Shown: positions 1-13,406, counted from the first letter of the stretch. The stretch: DNA of 64,000 bases from Taeniopygia guttata (GCF_048771995.1 NC_133024.1:59602501-59666500), one strand, 5' to 3'. The notes: generated by a model not told the origin, from the sequence alone. A program made the numbers and translations.

Positions 1-1857
1 ACATGGAATTTTTAAAATAAGTGGCTGTTGGACTTCCAGAAGAAGCAAATGTTTTGACATGCTATTGTTTAAAGGAAGGTCAGTGTCATAGGTTTATGTT
101 CCTCTTTTCGTGTCTGTGGTACAGCAGTTTTGCTGTGGATCCTGGCAACCAAGATGATGTACTGTCCAGCTGGTTTGCTCAGTGTTACAGTTTGCTATGT
201 TGCAAAGCTATTACTGTTTTGAAGATTTAGTCTTCTTTAAATGCAGTGGCTAAAGAGTTAAATAATTACACTAAACTGTGTTACTGGATAAAAATCAATT
301 GCATGATGGGTTTGTGTGGTGAGATTGTAGCTTTTATAATACTGCACAGAGTTAGAAAAGCAGGCAAGTATTTAGTTGTGCACACCCATTTTATTTTAAA
401 GCAGAAAAGACTTCAAGCTACAGGTTGGGAACAATTGCTTTGGATCCAGTTTAATGATGTATATCCATTTCAGAATGTGAAGAAGGAAGTTGGCTGGCTG
501 GGGACCTGGGAGCCATGGCAAAAATGGCAATAATCTTTAGCCACTTTGGGACAGCTACCAAGAGACAGGCTATTTTCACTCTCAGAGTAGGAGGGAGTTG
601 GCTGGCAAGGATACATAGGAAAAAATTAATTGTGCCGTAAAACCAATCTTTCTTCTTAAAAATAAGATCTTTAGTATCTAGTAGATCTGTGCATTTTCAT
701 TTCTAGGCTTTTCATCTGAAGGTCTTCCTTTTTAGAGTAAGCTTTGAGCCATCAGAAGCAGAACAACTCCCATACAGAATTATCTCATTTACAGCCAGGC
801 ATGTGTCCTTTATTGGTCACATGCATCTTTTCTTCTGTATGTTGTGCCGCTGTGGGTTCACCCACACAGTTTCACCCACAGTGCCTGAAAGCACTTGATG
901 ATTACATGACTTGCACTACCTTCTGGATCACTTCTGTTGGTTCCAAGGAGCTGGCTGGTTTTCTGTTTGAGGGTGGTTTTGGGGGTGGGTGGGGTGATGT
1001 GCTGGCAGGTGTCACAGTTGGTGCTCTCTGGTGACTGGGGTTTGTTTGGGGTGTGCTGGTCTGTGCTTCTGATGATGAATCAGAGGAAGTATTTTTGGAG
1101 GCGATAAAAGTTTCTGTGAAAATATATAGTCATCTGGTGCAGATCATAATGGTTAAGTAATTTTTAATATACAGTTTGAAGTCGGATGATGTGTGGCAAC
1201 AAGGGGCCTCTGCCTGCTTAGAAGGTTTGGTTTTTCAGGGACTAGTGCAACTTCATGTGTGCTACTCTGGTTTCTCCTGAAGAGAAACAATCCAGATCCT
1301 CAAAGTGTGTCTTTGAAGATTGGTTGTATATTGATGGAGTTGATGCCTTGAGTGCTGTTTCTGGAAAAAATGAGGCAGTGTCCAAGGGCCTGTGGGAATA
1401 TTCGTTGGGCAGATGCTTGTTGTGATTGTGGATGTAGCCATGTTAGTCTGTGGATTTTCCCAAGCATGGCAGTTTGGAGGTTGTTTGACATTTGTCATTG
1501 TACCTTAGAAGCTGGTACCAATAGAGGTGGAGTGAGAATACCGTCTCAGTTTGGATTCTTATATTATTATTAGTTTTTTTCCCGGGTTTGGGCACCTGCA
1601 GGCTCTGTTTCCACTTTTTCTTTTTTTTTCTGGTTAAAGCAGATACATCTGAGAAGCTTATTGTGCTGAGGACAAAATGCTTAGTCTGTGTTAATAAAAG
1701 AATATTTGAATGTTCAAAAGAAAACTTTCCAGATGAAAAGCACTGAGTCATTGAATAGTGTTTCATTAAATAGAAGAGGTTTTTTGTAGCTTAATGTTCA
1801 GCACTGGGAATTATACAGCATTACATGTGAATGACTTTAAAACATGTTTTGTAACAG
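1..1857 (+). other. GTF2F2: GTF2F2 intron upstream of the penultimate exon (partial)
   Basis: This is intronic by position; the preceding exon is not in the window. I see no exon, no intact repeat and no RNA gene. A G-rich run at 971-994 (GGG, GGGGG, GGG and GGGG blocks with short loops) fits a G-quadruplex motif on the coding strand. Short open frames here lack codon structure. Confidence 0.7.
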
Positions 1858-4800
1858 ATTGAATATGAGAAGAAGAAGAAAGAAGATGGAAAAAGAGCTC
1901 GAGCTGATAAACAACAAGTGTTGGACATGCTTTTTTCAGCCTTTGAGAAACATCAGTATTACAACATTAAAGACCTTGTGGACATAACCAAACAGCCAGT
2001 GGTACGTACTGCAAGTCTTGTAAATACAACCATTTTCAGTAGTCACTATTGTGTGTGTTGTACATATTTAGAAAATAGTTTTATATATACTATATTCCTT
2101 AGAAACTCTTATTGAAATATGTTTTATGACAAACTGAAATCACCAAGTTTTAAGTTCAGCATTATAGGGCAGTGTAGGATACCAAACATTGTAGTGAGTG
2201 TGCTTTTTCTTGACAGATGGTTTAAATAACCTAAATGGTCTCTTGTTTATTTATGCTTGATTTAATACTAGGAACCAAATTCTCATGTCTCCCCTGCTAA
2301 TCCTGTCCTCACTGAAGCCGATTCTCTTGGCAATTGCAAGCTTGCATTTGTCTATGGTCAGTCCTTCCCTCAGCTTCTGAACTTTATTTTGGCACAGCAA
2401 CAGGGGTTGCTCTTTTTCTATATTTCATGGCATTTGTATTAAATGAAGGGATTTAGAAGCTCATATTAGAAGCTCAGGCATCATGAGCTCAAGCTTAATA
2501 CCTCCAAACTCACTGGATCTCCTTTAAAAATAGGGTAACTTTTAGGTTAAGAGTTTAGGTGGTTGATATTTAGGATTTATTTGTGGTTTTCTTTTAAGCA
2601 GTGTTTTAATACACAGACAAGAAAAACACCAAGACATCTGCATATGTGATGGTTTTGTTGTCTTGCAGTGTCTGTCAGTTTTTTCATGTATGAACCATAA
2701 CTTTCCAGTTCTTTCCCTTCTTTCCATGTTCAAGCTTTCCTTAAGCAGAGCAGGCAAGAGTTGGAGAATGATAGTGACATGCAAAGGACCTTTGGTGTTT
2801 TTGATGTTTTTCACTGCCAACTTCAATATCTGTCCTCAATCCAGGTGTAGATTTCAGAACACTTAAGGGGATTTAATTGAGTCTAAATGGAGCAACAATG
2901 TCAGAGGTTGTTAGAGCTAAGGCAGAAGACAGAAGAGTAACAGCTGGATTATGGAAAAAATACTCTGTAAAAAATAGGGGGCAGAAATGAAGATGCGTAC
3001 TAGTTTTGCTCATTTCACATTTAGAATCGAGTGTATCTCTGTCAAGCCTTTGTATATGTGAACAATCTGTTTGGTTAGAAGCTGCACGAAGATGTTACCC
3101 AAGTAAAATCCATGTAGGTTCACTGTATTCTAGTGCCTTGAAAGAAATTTGAAAGTTGAGTAACATATCCATGTCTTCCATTCATTTATCTCATGAGTCA
3201 GTTCCATATCTCTGCAGCAGAGAAGGTGTGTGGGCCATGGGAGCTGAGAAGGAGGAAGGAATAGGAGGAAGATATGGAGGAAGTGGCAAGAAAATTTTAA
3301 GTGGGTTTTTTTTTGGTAAGAGAAGTGTGGCAGTCACTATCTCAATCACTTTGAATGCAAATTGGTACAGATTTATCTCATCTATCAGGACATCAGCTTG
3401 CAGTAGTCACCCACGACTACCACTTAAGCCACTGAAGTTACAAATAAATAAAGTTACTTTTCTTATGTAATGGTAAATGTAAATAGTAAATTACACCCTT
3501 GCTACAAAATATGTTACCTGTTACACAAGAAGTTGCTACCTTCTTTATTTGTGTCATTAAGTCACAAAACAAGTCTTTTCTGAATGTAAATTACTGCTCT
3601 ATAGGGAAACCTGGATTTATTCGTTTTTCCTTCTAATGCAAAATAACAATTTACAGTAGTAGGCAAATCTTTTGCCAATACCCAGATGTAAGTACTGAAT
3701 GCTCCCTGAAAATATTGCAGTAATTCCAGACTTGGGCTTCATGGCTGAGAACATAATACTCTCTGTGAGGAATCTAATATTTGTGAAGAATGGAAGCAGG
3801 ATAGAGCCAGTGGCCTAAGAACTGTGTTTAAAAAAAAAAAGAGTAGATTGTTTGCATTTTTTCTTCTGTTTTAGCTTTAAGTAATGGTTATCCTAAATAA
3901 AACAGGGTTTATTTTCCCCTCAAAGTTTCAGAAGGATCTTTAGAGCTTGTAAGTTAATTCCTCAGAAATGTTTATCCCATAATTCCAAGAAAACATTTCA
4001 CTTTATATGGAAAAAATCATGAGGAAAGGTAGAACAGAGCAGAAGATGCTTTAAATATATTAATAGATCACCTACAGATGAGCTTCTGTGCTAGGATTAT
4101 ATGTATGTAAACACACTGGATCCCTTTCTGAGAAAAAAATTGTGACCCCCTGATTAGCAATCAGCAGGCTCTAATATTCACTATTGGCATTACTGGGAGT
4201 GGTGTGGGGGTTTCTCTCCATGGTACAGTATCAGAGCACTATACTTCAAGATACATAGGCCAGCCTGGTGCAGTGCAGACCCAGGTGGGGAGTCCTGGTT
4301 TCTAGGAGGAGAACTGATCCTGCAGGAAAAATCATAGCATCCCCTGAACTCATCTCTTCAAGCCACTTGCTCTCAGGTACAGCACAACACAGTGGGGTTA
4401 TCCATGTTTCATAATTGTCTAAAAACTCCAGCAGTTCAGTGTTGTCTGTGCACACACACTGATGTTTTGGTGTTAATGCTGTCAGCTGCCCTCCCTCACA
4501 CTTCTCCTGCCTGGTTACCCCCTGCAGCAGAGATGGAAAGAAAGTAAGTGGCAAATCCTCAGCTGCTGCAGTTCTTGATTCCAGCTTGAAGTACTGTTAT
4601 CTGTGTCACAGACCTTACCTTGCTATTCTGTTTGGGTTGGTTTTGTTCCATTTCATTACACTCTTGGAAGTTTTGCCCTGAGAGAAACTGAACTGCCTGG
4701 CTAATTAGGTCTGAAAAGTAGTTGAAATTAAAAATAGCCTTTAAATAGCTGGGTGGGTGGGTTTGGGTGGGTGCTGTGGAAAGTTCAGCCAGCGTGGTTT

Positions 4801-6647
4801 CACCCTGCCTGAGCCCAGCAGCAGCATCACGCCTTGTGACCCAGCTTCCCAGGCAGACTGGATCTGCCAGCTCGAGAACTGCAGATCAGTGTACCTCATA
4901 GCACTGAGTGCAATGATAGGAGATTTTTCCCAGTTCTCTGTCCATGTGATCTAGAGCAGAATTTAACCTTGCAGCCAGGTGTTTCTCCCACCCACTCTGC
5001 CATGCTTTGAAATGTCTGTCGGTGACACTGCCTCGAGTGCAGGGATTGCAAAGGAGGCAGTGGGTATGCAGGTGTGCACATCTGCACACACCCATGCAGA
5101 AATGGCTGTTTCACCTGCTCCCAGCACCTTTTGCACCGTGTGTGGTGCATCGCTGCCGTAGGGAGCGTGTGTCCCGGGTACCTGAGGGAAATAATGACGG
5201 CATCTGTGCAGCAGACGAGGTGTGTGAGGGGACGTCGGTGATCTCCTGCTGCCACCTGCTGGGGTTTGCATCCCATGCCCCAGAATGCTGAGGAGCCATC
5301 CCTGCACAGTGAACTCCCTGCTCCTGTGCCCAGCTGCTCTGCTCAAAGGAAACACTCTAGAAGACCCTAAGAAGCCAGTCCATACGCACATCCCTGACAG
5401 TCACCTTTCTTACGTGTTGGGCTGCTTTGCATACTTTTGATGTTTACCTGGAGAGGGAAAGTAAGGATAAGTTTTACTAAAATACACTTATTTTACTGAC
5501 TGAGAATATATTTTTTGTTTATGTATTTTCTAGCTTTTCCGTTTAGCAAAGGAGGAAAGAGTGTAAGGAACACTTAGACAATCAGCTTTTCTTATTTTCC
5601 CGTGTCTTCAGCATGTATTTGTTGGTTTTAATAGTTTGGCGTATGTTGATATTTGCACTTAGTGGAACCGTAGATGCAGAAAATACAAGCATTCCAACAA
5701 CTCCAGTTCAATAGAAGCACTCCAGCAGGATTAAATTGCTCAAACTCTTGCAATTATTAATTTAATGTGGGATTCTTAAACTGTGGTCTATAGTTGCCAT
5801 GACAATCCACTCATCTCAGTCTCAATTAATAATTAAACAAACAAGCAGGCTCTTGTGACTCTTAAGAAAATTACTGGTGTTTATTATAAAGAATGAAGGA
5901 GGGCAATATCAGTGAGTTGTGTTTCGTTGAAGATTATTATACTACTGGCATAATAGCTCTACTTGTTTTGATTTTTTTCTTTCTCTTCCAAGCCTTAATA
6001 TTTTAAGGTATTAGAAAATCCTCAGACATACACTCAGCTCTCCTCTAAAAATGAGGCCATAATAAAATGCTTAAAGCTTTTCAAAATGGCATGAAAACCA
6101 ACAGCTTGAGGCTTTGACAAAGTCTGAATAAGGCAAGGATTTTCAAGATAATCTCAGCCCAAGCAGGAAGAAAGGTCAAGAGCTTTTAGCTCAGCTGGAG
6201 GAATTCCAGCAGGAGGAAGATGTGTGACATAATAGTTCTCAAGAGGTGCTGGTAACTTCATTTCAGCCGCCCCTGGAGTACTTGCCTCCCAGAGAGACTG
6301 CCAGTGAGCCATCACCTCTGGGACTCCCCGCTGCATCCCTGGGGCTTCCGCTAATCCTGCTGGTGCCTGAGGGTCAAAGTCTACCCCAGAGTCCCTCCCA
6401 CACCAGTTAGTGCCCATCAGCCAGCCAGGCTGTCTGCCCCTTAGGAACTGAGTCCATGCGATTGAGCAGGTGTGCAGGAACTGTGGCAATTCCTGCCTGT
6501 TTAATTTGAACTTTTGTTTCCTTTCAGATATACTTGAAAGAAATTTTGAGAGAAATAGGCATCTACAATGTGAAGGGGACCCACAAAAACACATGGGAGC
6601 TGAAGCCGGAATACAGACATTACCAAGGAGAAGAAAAGAGTGATTAA
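1858..6647 (+). CDS. GTF2F2: General transcription factor IIF subunit 2 (RAP30), last two coding exons
   Basis: Two coding exons are visible: 1858-2001 (48 codons, acceptor CAG, donor GTACGT) and 6528-6647 (39 codons plus TAA), joined in phase 0. Together they give the C-terminal 87 residues. They start IEYEKKKKEDGKRARADKQQ, continue through a segment with FSAFEKHQYYN and DLVDITKQPV, and end HYQGEEKSD. This is the winged-helix DNA-binding end of RAP30, the small subunit of TFIIF, which binds RNA polymerase II and helps load it at promoters in the nucleus. Compared with the human protein as I remember it, differences are few: V to I at the exon junction, and Y and T changes near the IYNVKGTH segment. 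The vertebrate protein is about 249 residues, so the upstream exons (about 160 residues) lie before the window. The last exon carries the stop. Identification is firm. Confidence 0.97.
2002..6527 (+). other. GTF2F2: GTF2F2 last intron, no gene recognised
   Basis: The intron starts GTACGT and ends TTTCAG. Its only clear structure is a G-quadruplex motif at 4751-4771. KCTD4, which lies in a GTF2F2 intron in mammals, is not in this intron: no frame gives a BTB domain. An AT-rich inverted repeat (11 bp arms around 5752 and 5824) is probably compositional. Confidence 0.7.
4751..4771 (+). other. Perfect G-quadruplex motif
   Basis: Five GGG triplets are separated by loops of 1, 1, 3 and 1 bases within 21 bp. 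That is enough for a very stable parallel quadruplex on the coding strand of the GTF2F2 intron. Whether it folds in cells cannot be seen here. Confidence 0.6.
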
Positions 6648-6875
6648 CAAAAATATTTATGATGTAAGAGGGATTGCACTGAGGGAACTGTGATGTTTCC
6701 AGACGGGACTGAGCACAGTGCAATTCTGCAAGGATAAAGATAAATTAAAGCAGCTGATACTTCGTAATTTTCTGTAGCTTTTTTCCCCAAGGAATATTTC
6801 TTGTATGTTTCTATATATGCTTTGTCTTTTGACAGGAAAAGTTTATAGAATAAACTTGTATTAGATTTATCTTTA
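6648..6875 (+). terminator. GTF2F2: GTF2F2 3' UTR and polyadenylation site
   Basis: After the TAA there is a short 3' UTR. An AATAAA at 6849-6854 is followed within 30-50 bases by T/CT-rich sequence, as expected at a cleavage site near 6870. A second AATAAA at 7347-7352 could serve a longer transcript. Confidence 0.75.
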
Positions 6876-9800
6876 TTAGAAATATTCTGAGTTCTCCTCT
6901 TACTTTTTCTTGGTAGCTTTGTGGCTTTTCCACAAAGTCTCAGTAACTTTGATGAAAAATGTTTCTTAAAGGAAACCGTAACTTATGTGTTTGCATTCCA
7001 GTGTGACCAGGTTAATACCCTCAGTTCTGCTGGCGTCTGTCAGGGCTTTGTCTGGAAGCCGGCAAATGTGCACAACCCTTTGTGCAGTGTTTGTGTGGAA
7101 TGGACATGATGCTCCTGCTGGTATCAGGCTTTAGGAAAAACAGCCACAACCATGGTGCTCATAACAATCCTTATATTCCCTAGGAACAAACCAATGCAGT
7201 TAAAAACCCATAAAGTCAGTGGGAAGATGTCAGTCCCCTCCATGTGATCACTGAGAAAAAAATGAAATGTCTGTTAGGTACAGCAAGGAACAGTTTTCTC
7301 TTTTGTTAGGTTTCTTATGATGCCTATGTTCTGTTTTAAGCATATCAATAAAAGTGATATTTATCACACAATATTGACTTGAACACATTGTGATTTAGGT
7401 GGCATAAGTCTGAACTGTTTTTTCAAAGCATGTTTTATTGCTGCTTTTGCCACTGGGTTCCTCTGTGGTTTGGGAAAGATTGCTAAATGTGTCTGTGCCT
7501 CTGTTCCCCCATTTTTGAAATGCACACTGCAAGGGTTATTCCTTCAACATCCTTTTTAGGAGGGAGCAAGAAAGGGACTATTTAATTTCATTCTCAAAGC
7601 TTTTATGTTAAAGAAAGAGCAAAGAACACAGAGTGGGCATAACCTCATTATTTTACCTGTAAATTAAGCAGGTGAGGTTTGATAGCTCAGCTTTCACATT
7701 CTCTCATGTCCTTCAGGTGTATGCATCATTTCTGTTCACTGTAATGCCACAGGAGGTCTGTGTGAGAAGCAAACATTCCATTATTGGTCCACTTGGAAGC
7801 AATGAAAGGCTTTGGGAGTGGTCAAGTGCTTTCAGAGGTTTGTAAAACAACTCTTATACACAAGTCACACAATTTTCCTCAATTCATTTTTTTCTATGGT
7901 TGTTTGTATAGGTATCTCTCTACAGCTACACTTGGGGCTGGTGCTCAGCATCCTTGCAGCATTAAGTGCCCAGTTCCCAGAAGAGGGACTGCTGAGAGTT
8001 TTGAAGAGCAGCTCGCATGCCAGGGGCATGTGCTTTCATAAGTACTTGCCACTGACTTGTGGTCTCCTCAGGCTCTACAGCAGGACCCAGCTGGCAGATG
8101 GCTGCAGGAGCCATCTGAGGATGCTGAGGAACACAGGAAGTCAGCCTTTGTATTTTGCTATGGAACATGATGTGCTCTGGGGCAGTAGCCAGGGCCTGCT
8201 CACACTGCTGTCCTCATTGTACTGCTCGAGTCCTCTGTGGGTCTGTGTTCAGGGATGAGTAGGATTGCCTTTCATGAGCTGGGCTCCTCTGTGGGATCCA
8301 TGTCCTGTTTCAGCAGGTGAAGCTGAAGCACGCAGCAAGTCTAGGTAAGCTTCTCCCTTGTACTGCTCCTCATATAATCCTCTGAAACCATGCAGGGGGA
8401 TGCCATGCAATCCTGATTAAGTAGTGGTATAATTCCTTACCACAGGTAAAAAATGACTGTGACATTCAGCAGGAAATGGTTACCTTGAGTGGAATCTCCA
8501 GCAGGATTAGTTTAGCAGAGAGTTTTGGATCTACTTGTATTTCTGGTTTTATGTGAGCTGCTTCACAGTTTGTCTTCAGTTGAGAGGGACATAATCATTC
8601 AGCACAAAATGCCTGAACATGTAAGTAAAGGAGGTAATTTATTGATCTGCAGAGTGCCTTTGGACAGGGTAAATAAGCTCTGCTCAGGAGTAATGGAAAA
8701 TGTGCAGAGCACTTTGTTTTTTATAGGGTTTATGCTCTTTGCAAAGGGCTGTTTTTTTTATGGGTATCATTAAAAACCTGTAGAGTGCTAGAAGTAAACA
8801 GAAAAAAGCAGTGGAGTTTTCAACCAACAAGCAACCAGAAGGGATGAGGAATGCCAAGGTGTACTGGTTTGCTTGCAGTCTTCTGTGAAGAAGCACCAGT
8901 TATAAATAATGAGGAGCTGGACAGTGAGGAAACACCAGTTCAAAAATGGAAACGCTATATCAGAGTAAACTAAGAAAAGATAACCAGTGGAGAGTGCAGA
9001 AGCCATGTAGCTTGTGAGCTACTTTTTTATGTGCTTCATGCATGAAGTTTTTCCAGCATGTTCAGGTGCAGTTGGAATTTTAGCCTCAAAAGCTGCGACA
9101 AAATCCAAGTGGCATAAGAGAAGGGAACAATGAACCCACAGAGATGCTGATTTAGAGCATCAAAGATGCTCTCCTGTGCTGGCAGCAGGATTTGTGCTAT
9201 GCATTCAAGGGCTCTGCTGGCTCCTGCCTAGTGGGAGCACGTGGTAAAGATGAGGGTGGAGTTTTTAGGTGCCCTTGGCAGATCATTATTCAGCCTACAG
9301 CTAAGCCATGGGATCTTACAGTACAAACCATCATAGACAGAAGTAGCAAGATAAACATGCTGCATATTCTACCTTCTGCAGTAACTCAGGGCATTGCAGG
9401 ACTGGTCTAAATTCATGTCAGGCTGGAAAAATGATTGAGCATTTGGGAGAACCTCGTTTGGATCCATTGCTTAATAATCAGCAAAACTTCTCCAGCTCTG
9501 TTGCACTTGCTCTGCACGACACCCTTACACAAGTGCTGTTGGCAGGATTTCCATCTGCCAGAAGAGAAAAGGAGGCTCGGAGATGTTCAGGTCCGATTCC
9601 CTGGTCCCCACATTTGGATTAATTTAAACTCTGGACTGGCAGCAGTGATGAACAATTTCCTGCTGGTCTTCCCATGTACTGCTGCCTCTGCTCAACGCTG
9701 AACACTGCTCATGCAGATGTTCTTGAATATTAGTGGTCAAAACACTGCTTGACGAGAGGGTCCCACAGGCCCGAGCAGAAGTTTCTGTGTGCTAAACACC

Positions 9801-9904
9801 ATTAAGTGGGAGATTAAAAGCACTTCCACTCACCAGTCTTGCTTGTCCTGAATGACCAGTTTGAGTCATTGGAAACTTCATACAAAGTAAGCTCAGGCAG
9901 GGAC
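6876..9904. other. Intergenic, convergent gap between GTF2F2 and TPT1 (left part)
   Basis: No gene, RNA or recognisable repeat was found. The open frames are short, overlap each other on both strands and resemble nothing I know. A weak distal polyadenylation signal for GTF2F2 lies at 7347. Confidence 0.6.
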
Positions 9905-10486
9905 CTGAGCAGACATGAGGTGACAGCCACCCCTTTAAAGATCCCCTGCTCACTCAACCTCCCTTCTCTTTTCCCCCCACCACAGGGAAATTAAGAGGAT
10001 AATCAAAGTAAAACTCGTGTGTTGGGAAAGAACAATTTAATAGCTGAAAATTAGTAAAATATAGTAGTAATGGTAAAAATGATTAACATTATAATAAAAA
10101 GGGAAAAACAAATTATGGACAAGTGCTCATCAGCCTCTGATGGCAGACTCCCCCTTCTTGTAGCCAGGTCAGCCCACCCCCCCCCCCCCCCCAATTATGT
10201 GTAAGTTACCCCCAGTTTATATACTGGGCATAGCACTCTGTGCTGTGGAATATCCCTGGTGAGCCTAGGTCCTTTGTCCTAGCTGTGCTCTCCCACAGTT
10301 CTGCATCCCTTCTCACTGGCAGCGCATGAGACAACATAAAAACACATGGGAAAACAGACAAATGTCCTTGACTCAGGGTTAACACGACTTAGCAGAAAAA
10401 CAACAAATCTGAATCCAAAACACAGCACTGTAACAGCTACTGAGAAGAAATTAACTCAGAAATAAGCATAGCTGAAAATCAGGACA
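9905..10486 (-). mobile_element. Solo LTR of an endogenous retrovirus, passerine ERV-type
   Basis: Read on the minus strand, the element starts TGTCCTG near 10486. It carries the GTGCTGTGTTTTGGATT block, the TGCCCAGTATATAAACTGG core-promoter block, a run of 16 G (C at 10177-10192), and a terminal part ending ACCCACGAGTTTT-like then GAGTGAGC. I know this arrangement as a frequent LTR in songbird genomes, probably ERVL-like. No internal retroviral region is attached on either side, so it is a solo LTR and a fossil. The left boundary is approximate, because I could not find a clean target duplication. Confidence 0.7.
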
Positions 10487-13267
10487 CAGGGGTACTGGGA
10501 CGGCACATGCTGCCAGGGGCGGCTGGCAGGCTGGGGCAGCTGCAGCTGAGTGAAGAGCAGAGCTGACTCCTTGAAACACCTTTTTGTGGGCAGTCTGAGG
10601 AAGCACCAGCAGCTGCAGGCAGTTCTGTGGCTGCAGCAACCACACAGCTGCAGGGACAGCAAAATCATCCCTCCCTACTGCCATGGGAGAGGCCGAGGGC
10701 ATCCAGCTTGGGTACAGACATAGCTGTAGGTAGAGCAGCTAAACCTCAGCCCTTGAACCAGATCACTCCAGTAGCAAGAGTGGGGTTTTATTAGCTGAAG
10801 AGGGCAGGAGTACCCAGCTTTACATGGCCATTTTTGAACCACTCTGTTACAAAGAATTTGGGAAGTTGATCTTTAAAAACTCTCTTGACATCTATATGTT
10901 CATGGACATTCCCTATTAAAAAAAAATGTCTAACAGCTGGACTGCTTTGTGCCAGCACACCTGCACCTCACTGAGGATAGGAAAAAAGAGGTTTGCTCTC
11001 TGAAATGCCAGCAGTGCTTCCTTCCTACTGCTGCTGGTTACAGATGGGGAGGTGAATCCCAGCTGTTAACTCCCAGGATAAAGTGTGGGCTGCAGAGAAA
11101 CAATTGTTCAGCATTTTATCAGTGTGTCCATCTGCTGCCACACTGGTAATATTGGCATCACACAACCAAAATGGTCCTAAAAAGGTCTTCAAGGGTGTTT
11201 GAATCCTTTCTGCCTGAGGTGGCATCCAAAAAAAGTGCCCTCAAGCCACCAGTCCTGGCCACAACCACTTGGCTGTGATCTTTGCACAACAGCTTCCAGC
11301 TGCAGCTTCAACCAAAAGGCAGCCAGACACAGGGACTGGCAAACCAGCAAGATTGTACTCTTGGGAATGGATTTGGTACTGTTTAGGGCAAAAACTTCCA
11401 GGCTTGGCTAGGGGTTTTTTCCTCCTACAAAGACATTTATCCCTGAGTTAATGAACATGATGTTTGACTGCTGCTCTGGCCCCACAGAGCCCGAGAGCCA
11501 AACCAGCATAAGGAAGGTTTCTACCCAGCTGCCTAACCTGCTCCATGAGGGAAAATGCAATTTGGATCCTTCCCAAATCCACTGAAACTATCTTTCCAGG
11601 AATGCAAAATACAAGCCTGATAAGCACATTTTAAAACAAGACTGGGCTAACTCTTAAAGCTGTCCTTCAGTTCCAGTTGTATTCTAAGCAGCACCAGGAT
11701 AATTTGCTATCTTGGGGGATTTTATCAATTTTTATCAATTTAGCTGTTGCCTGAAGACTTTCCTTTCCAAATCACTTCAGCTTTTCAGGCCAAGGAAAGA
11801 GCTGCTTGAGATGAAGATGGGCCGGAAGAGGAAGAATTATGCTGCCTTCCTTCCCAATGCGGAGCTGCGTCACGGACTGTGGATAAGTGCATTTACCAGC
11901 ACGGGCCTCCCCCTTCACGGCATGCGATGGCTCCCACCTCTCCCTCACCCTGACTCCACAGCAGTGCAGTCCTTGCCACTGCCGCAGTCCTTCCCTACCA
12001 CGCCCTCCCTGGTGCATCTGACAGACGTGATGCTGCAGTGGAGCAAGACTTATCCTCTTCCCTGAGAAACTGAAGGCAGCAACGCATTTTTAGGAAGTGC
12101 AGTGAGTGCAGCAAGAACACTTCACTTGCAGCTCACTGAAGAAACAATATCCTGCCTCCAGAGCCTTTGAACTGACACTTCCTTAGAGCAGGCTGAAAGG
12201 AGCCTTTCCACCAGAGGCTGTGCCATGCAGAAAAGCACACTTGCTTGGAGCACAGAACTCCCTAGTTAGGAATGTTTGCACACAGAAATTAAATACCCCA
12301 GTGAGCCTGGAGTACAGACAGGATGACACACAATTTGCCATTCAACCAAGCAGCAAGGCTGTGCTCATCGTGCTTTGAAGCACCTGCTTTTCAAAGCAGC
12401 TCCGCACCTGTACACAGGTGCAACGTGGCAATTTGCTCCAGGCTGGTGCCCAGGGCTCCCAGCCTTGGCAGGACCAGCCAGCAGGGGGAGGAGTCATTTC
12501 CACTCCCACAGATCACCGGCCAGAATTTTAAACATTGACTCACAGGAAGGCCTGTGAAGAGCAGCACAGGCATACCACCACTGCCTTGCCCACACTTCAC
12601 TCAAATGAGGACTGCTTCTTCTCCCTCTCCTTTAATGCTCCTTTTTTTAATGAAGATGCATCAGGAAAGGGAAGATCCTCACCTGGCCCCGTTAAACACA
12701 TCCTCTGCAAGAAAAGCACAAGCAGCCTCAGTGACTGTCTAGACTTTGAACCTGCCTCCCAGCCTTGCTGGGTGAAACAGGCTATACCAAAATTGTACCT
12801 CATCCAGCACAGCTGACCCAAAATCCTTTCTTGAAAAAGCTTAAAAAACTAAAAAATTATAAACCCCCATACATATATGAAGTTCCCACAGAACTAAAGT
12901 AGGGTGTATTTCACCAGACAAGAACCTGAGAGATAACTAACACATGTTCCACTCCCTCCTCCAGTCTCTCACTCCTCCCAGCCTTCTGCCACATCTATCT
13001 CACCCCTGCAGAACTCCCCTCCATCTCCACCCTCCAGCACCAGGGCCCAAAAATTGACACAAGACTGAAAAAATGTGAAAACTCTAAAGGAGATACAGTT
13101 AGCAAGTGGGCCATGCCCTCCTCTTTGAGGCACCCTAACCACCAATGCCTCTGCCATCACTGCAGCAGGAAAAAAGTTAATGATTACCAGTCCAAGGCAA
13201 CATCCCTGGTCAGGAACTGGGTCAGCAGCATCAGATACCCCCTTGCTCCAGGTGGGGCTCTGAAGCA
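10487..13267. other. Intergenic, downstream of TPT1, no gene recognised
   Basis: The region is moderately GC-rich with many short open frames on both strands and no homology I recognise. No CR1 tail is visible. It could hold a non-coding transcript that carries the snoRNA-like sequence just to its right, but no exon can be supported from the sequence. Confidence 0.5.
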
Positions 13268-13406
13268 ATTTGTGTTCCTTTATTCAATCCAAACTGCCAC
13301 CAGGTCAGACAGGCAGAAAGCGCAAGGAACCCATTACTGTTGCATCTCAAAAGAGAACCCGAGAAGCAACAGTGTTTGCTCCAGGTCTGTCAAATAGATG
13401 CATTCC
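13268..13406 (-). ncRNA. H/ACA box snoRNA-like sequence, copy A (SNORA31-like), outside TPT1
   Basis: On the minus strand the sequence has the two-hairpin layout of an H/ACA snoRNA. The 5' hairpin is closed by TGCATCT pairing with AGATGCA. Next comes a hinge ACAGTA (H-box pattern ANANNA). The 3' hairpin is closed by GTTCC/GGAAC with an inner CTGCC/GGCAG stem, and an ACA sits at the 3' end (13275-13273). It is clearly homologous to the copy at 14348-14480: the 3' hairpin shares a block of about 20 bases ending in AAGCGCAAGGAA. The human TPT1 gene hosts SNORA31, so that is the likely family, but I cannot check the sequence. This copy lies about 650 bp beyond the TPT1 polyadenylation site, so its host transcript is unknown; it may be a retained duplicate or a pseudo-snoRNA. 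Confidence 0.6.

Noticed and set aside
5750-5835. Inverted AATTATTAATT / AATTAATAATT pair
   Set aside because: Pure A/T arms with a loop of about 60 bases are expected by composition.
2002-6527. KCTD4 within a GTF2F2 intron
   Set aside because: No BTB-domain frame is present; in mammals it lies in a GTF2F2 intron, possibly one upstream of this window.
6154-6723. 189-codon minus-strand frame over the GTF2F2 last exon
   Set aside because: It is the antisense shadow of a confirmed exon and has no recognisable domain.
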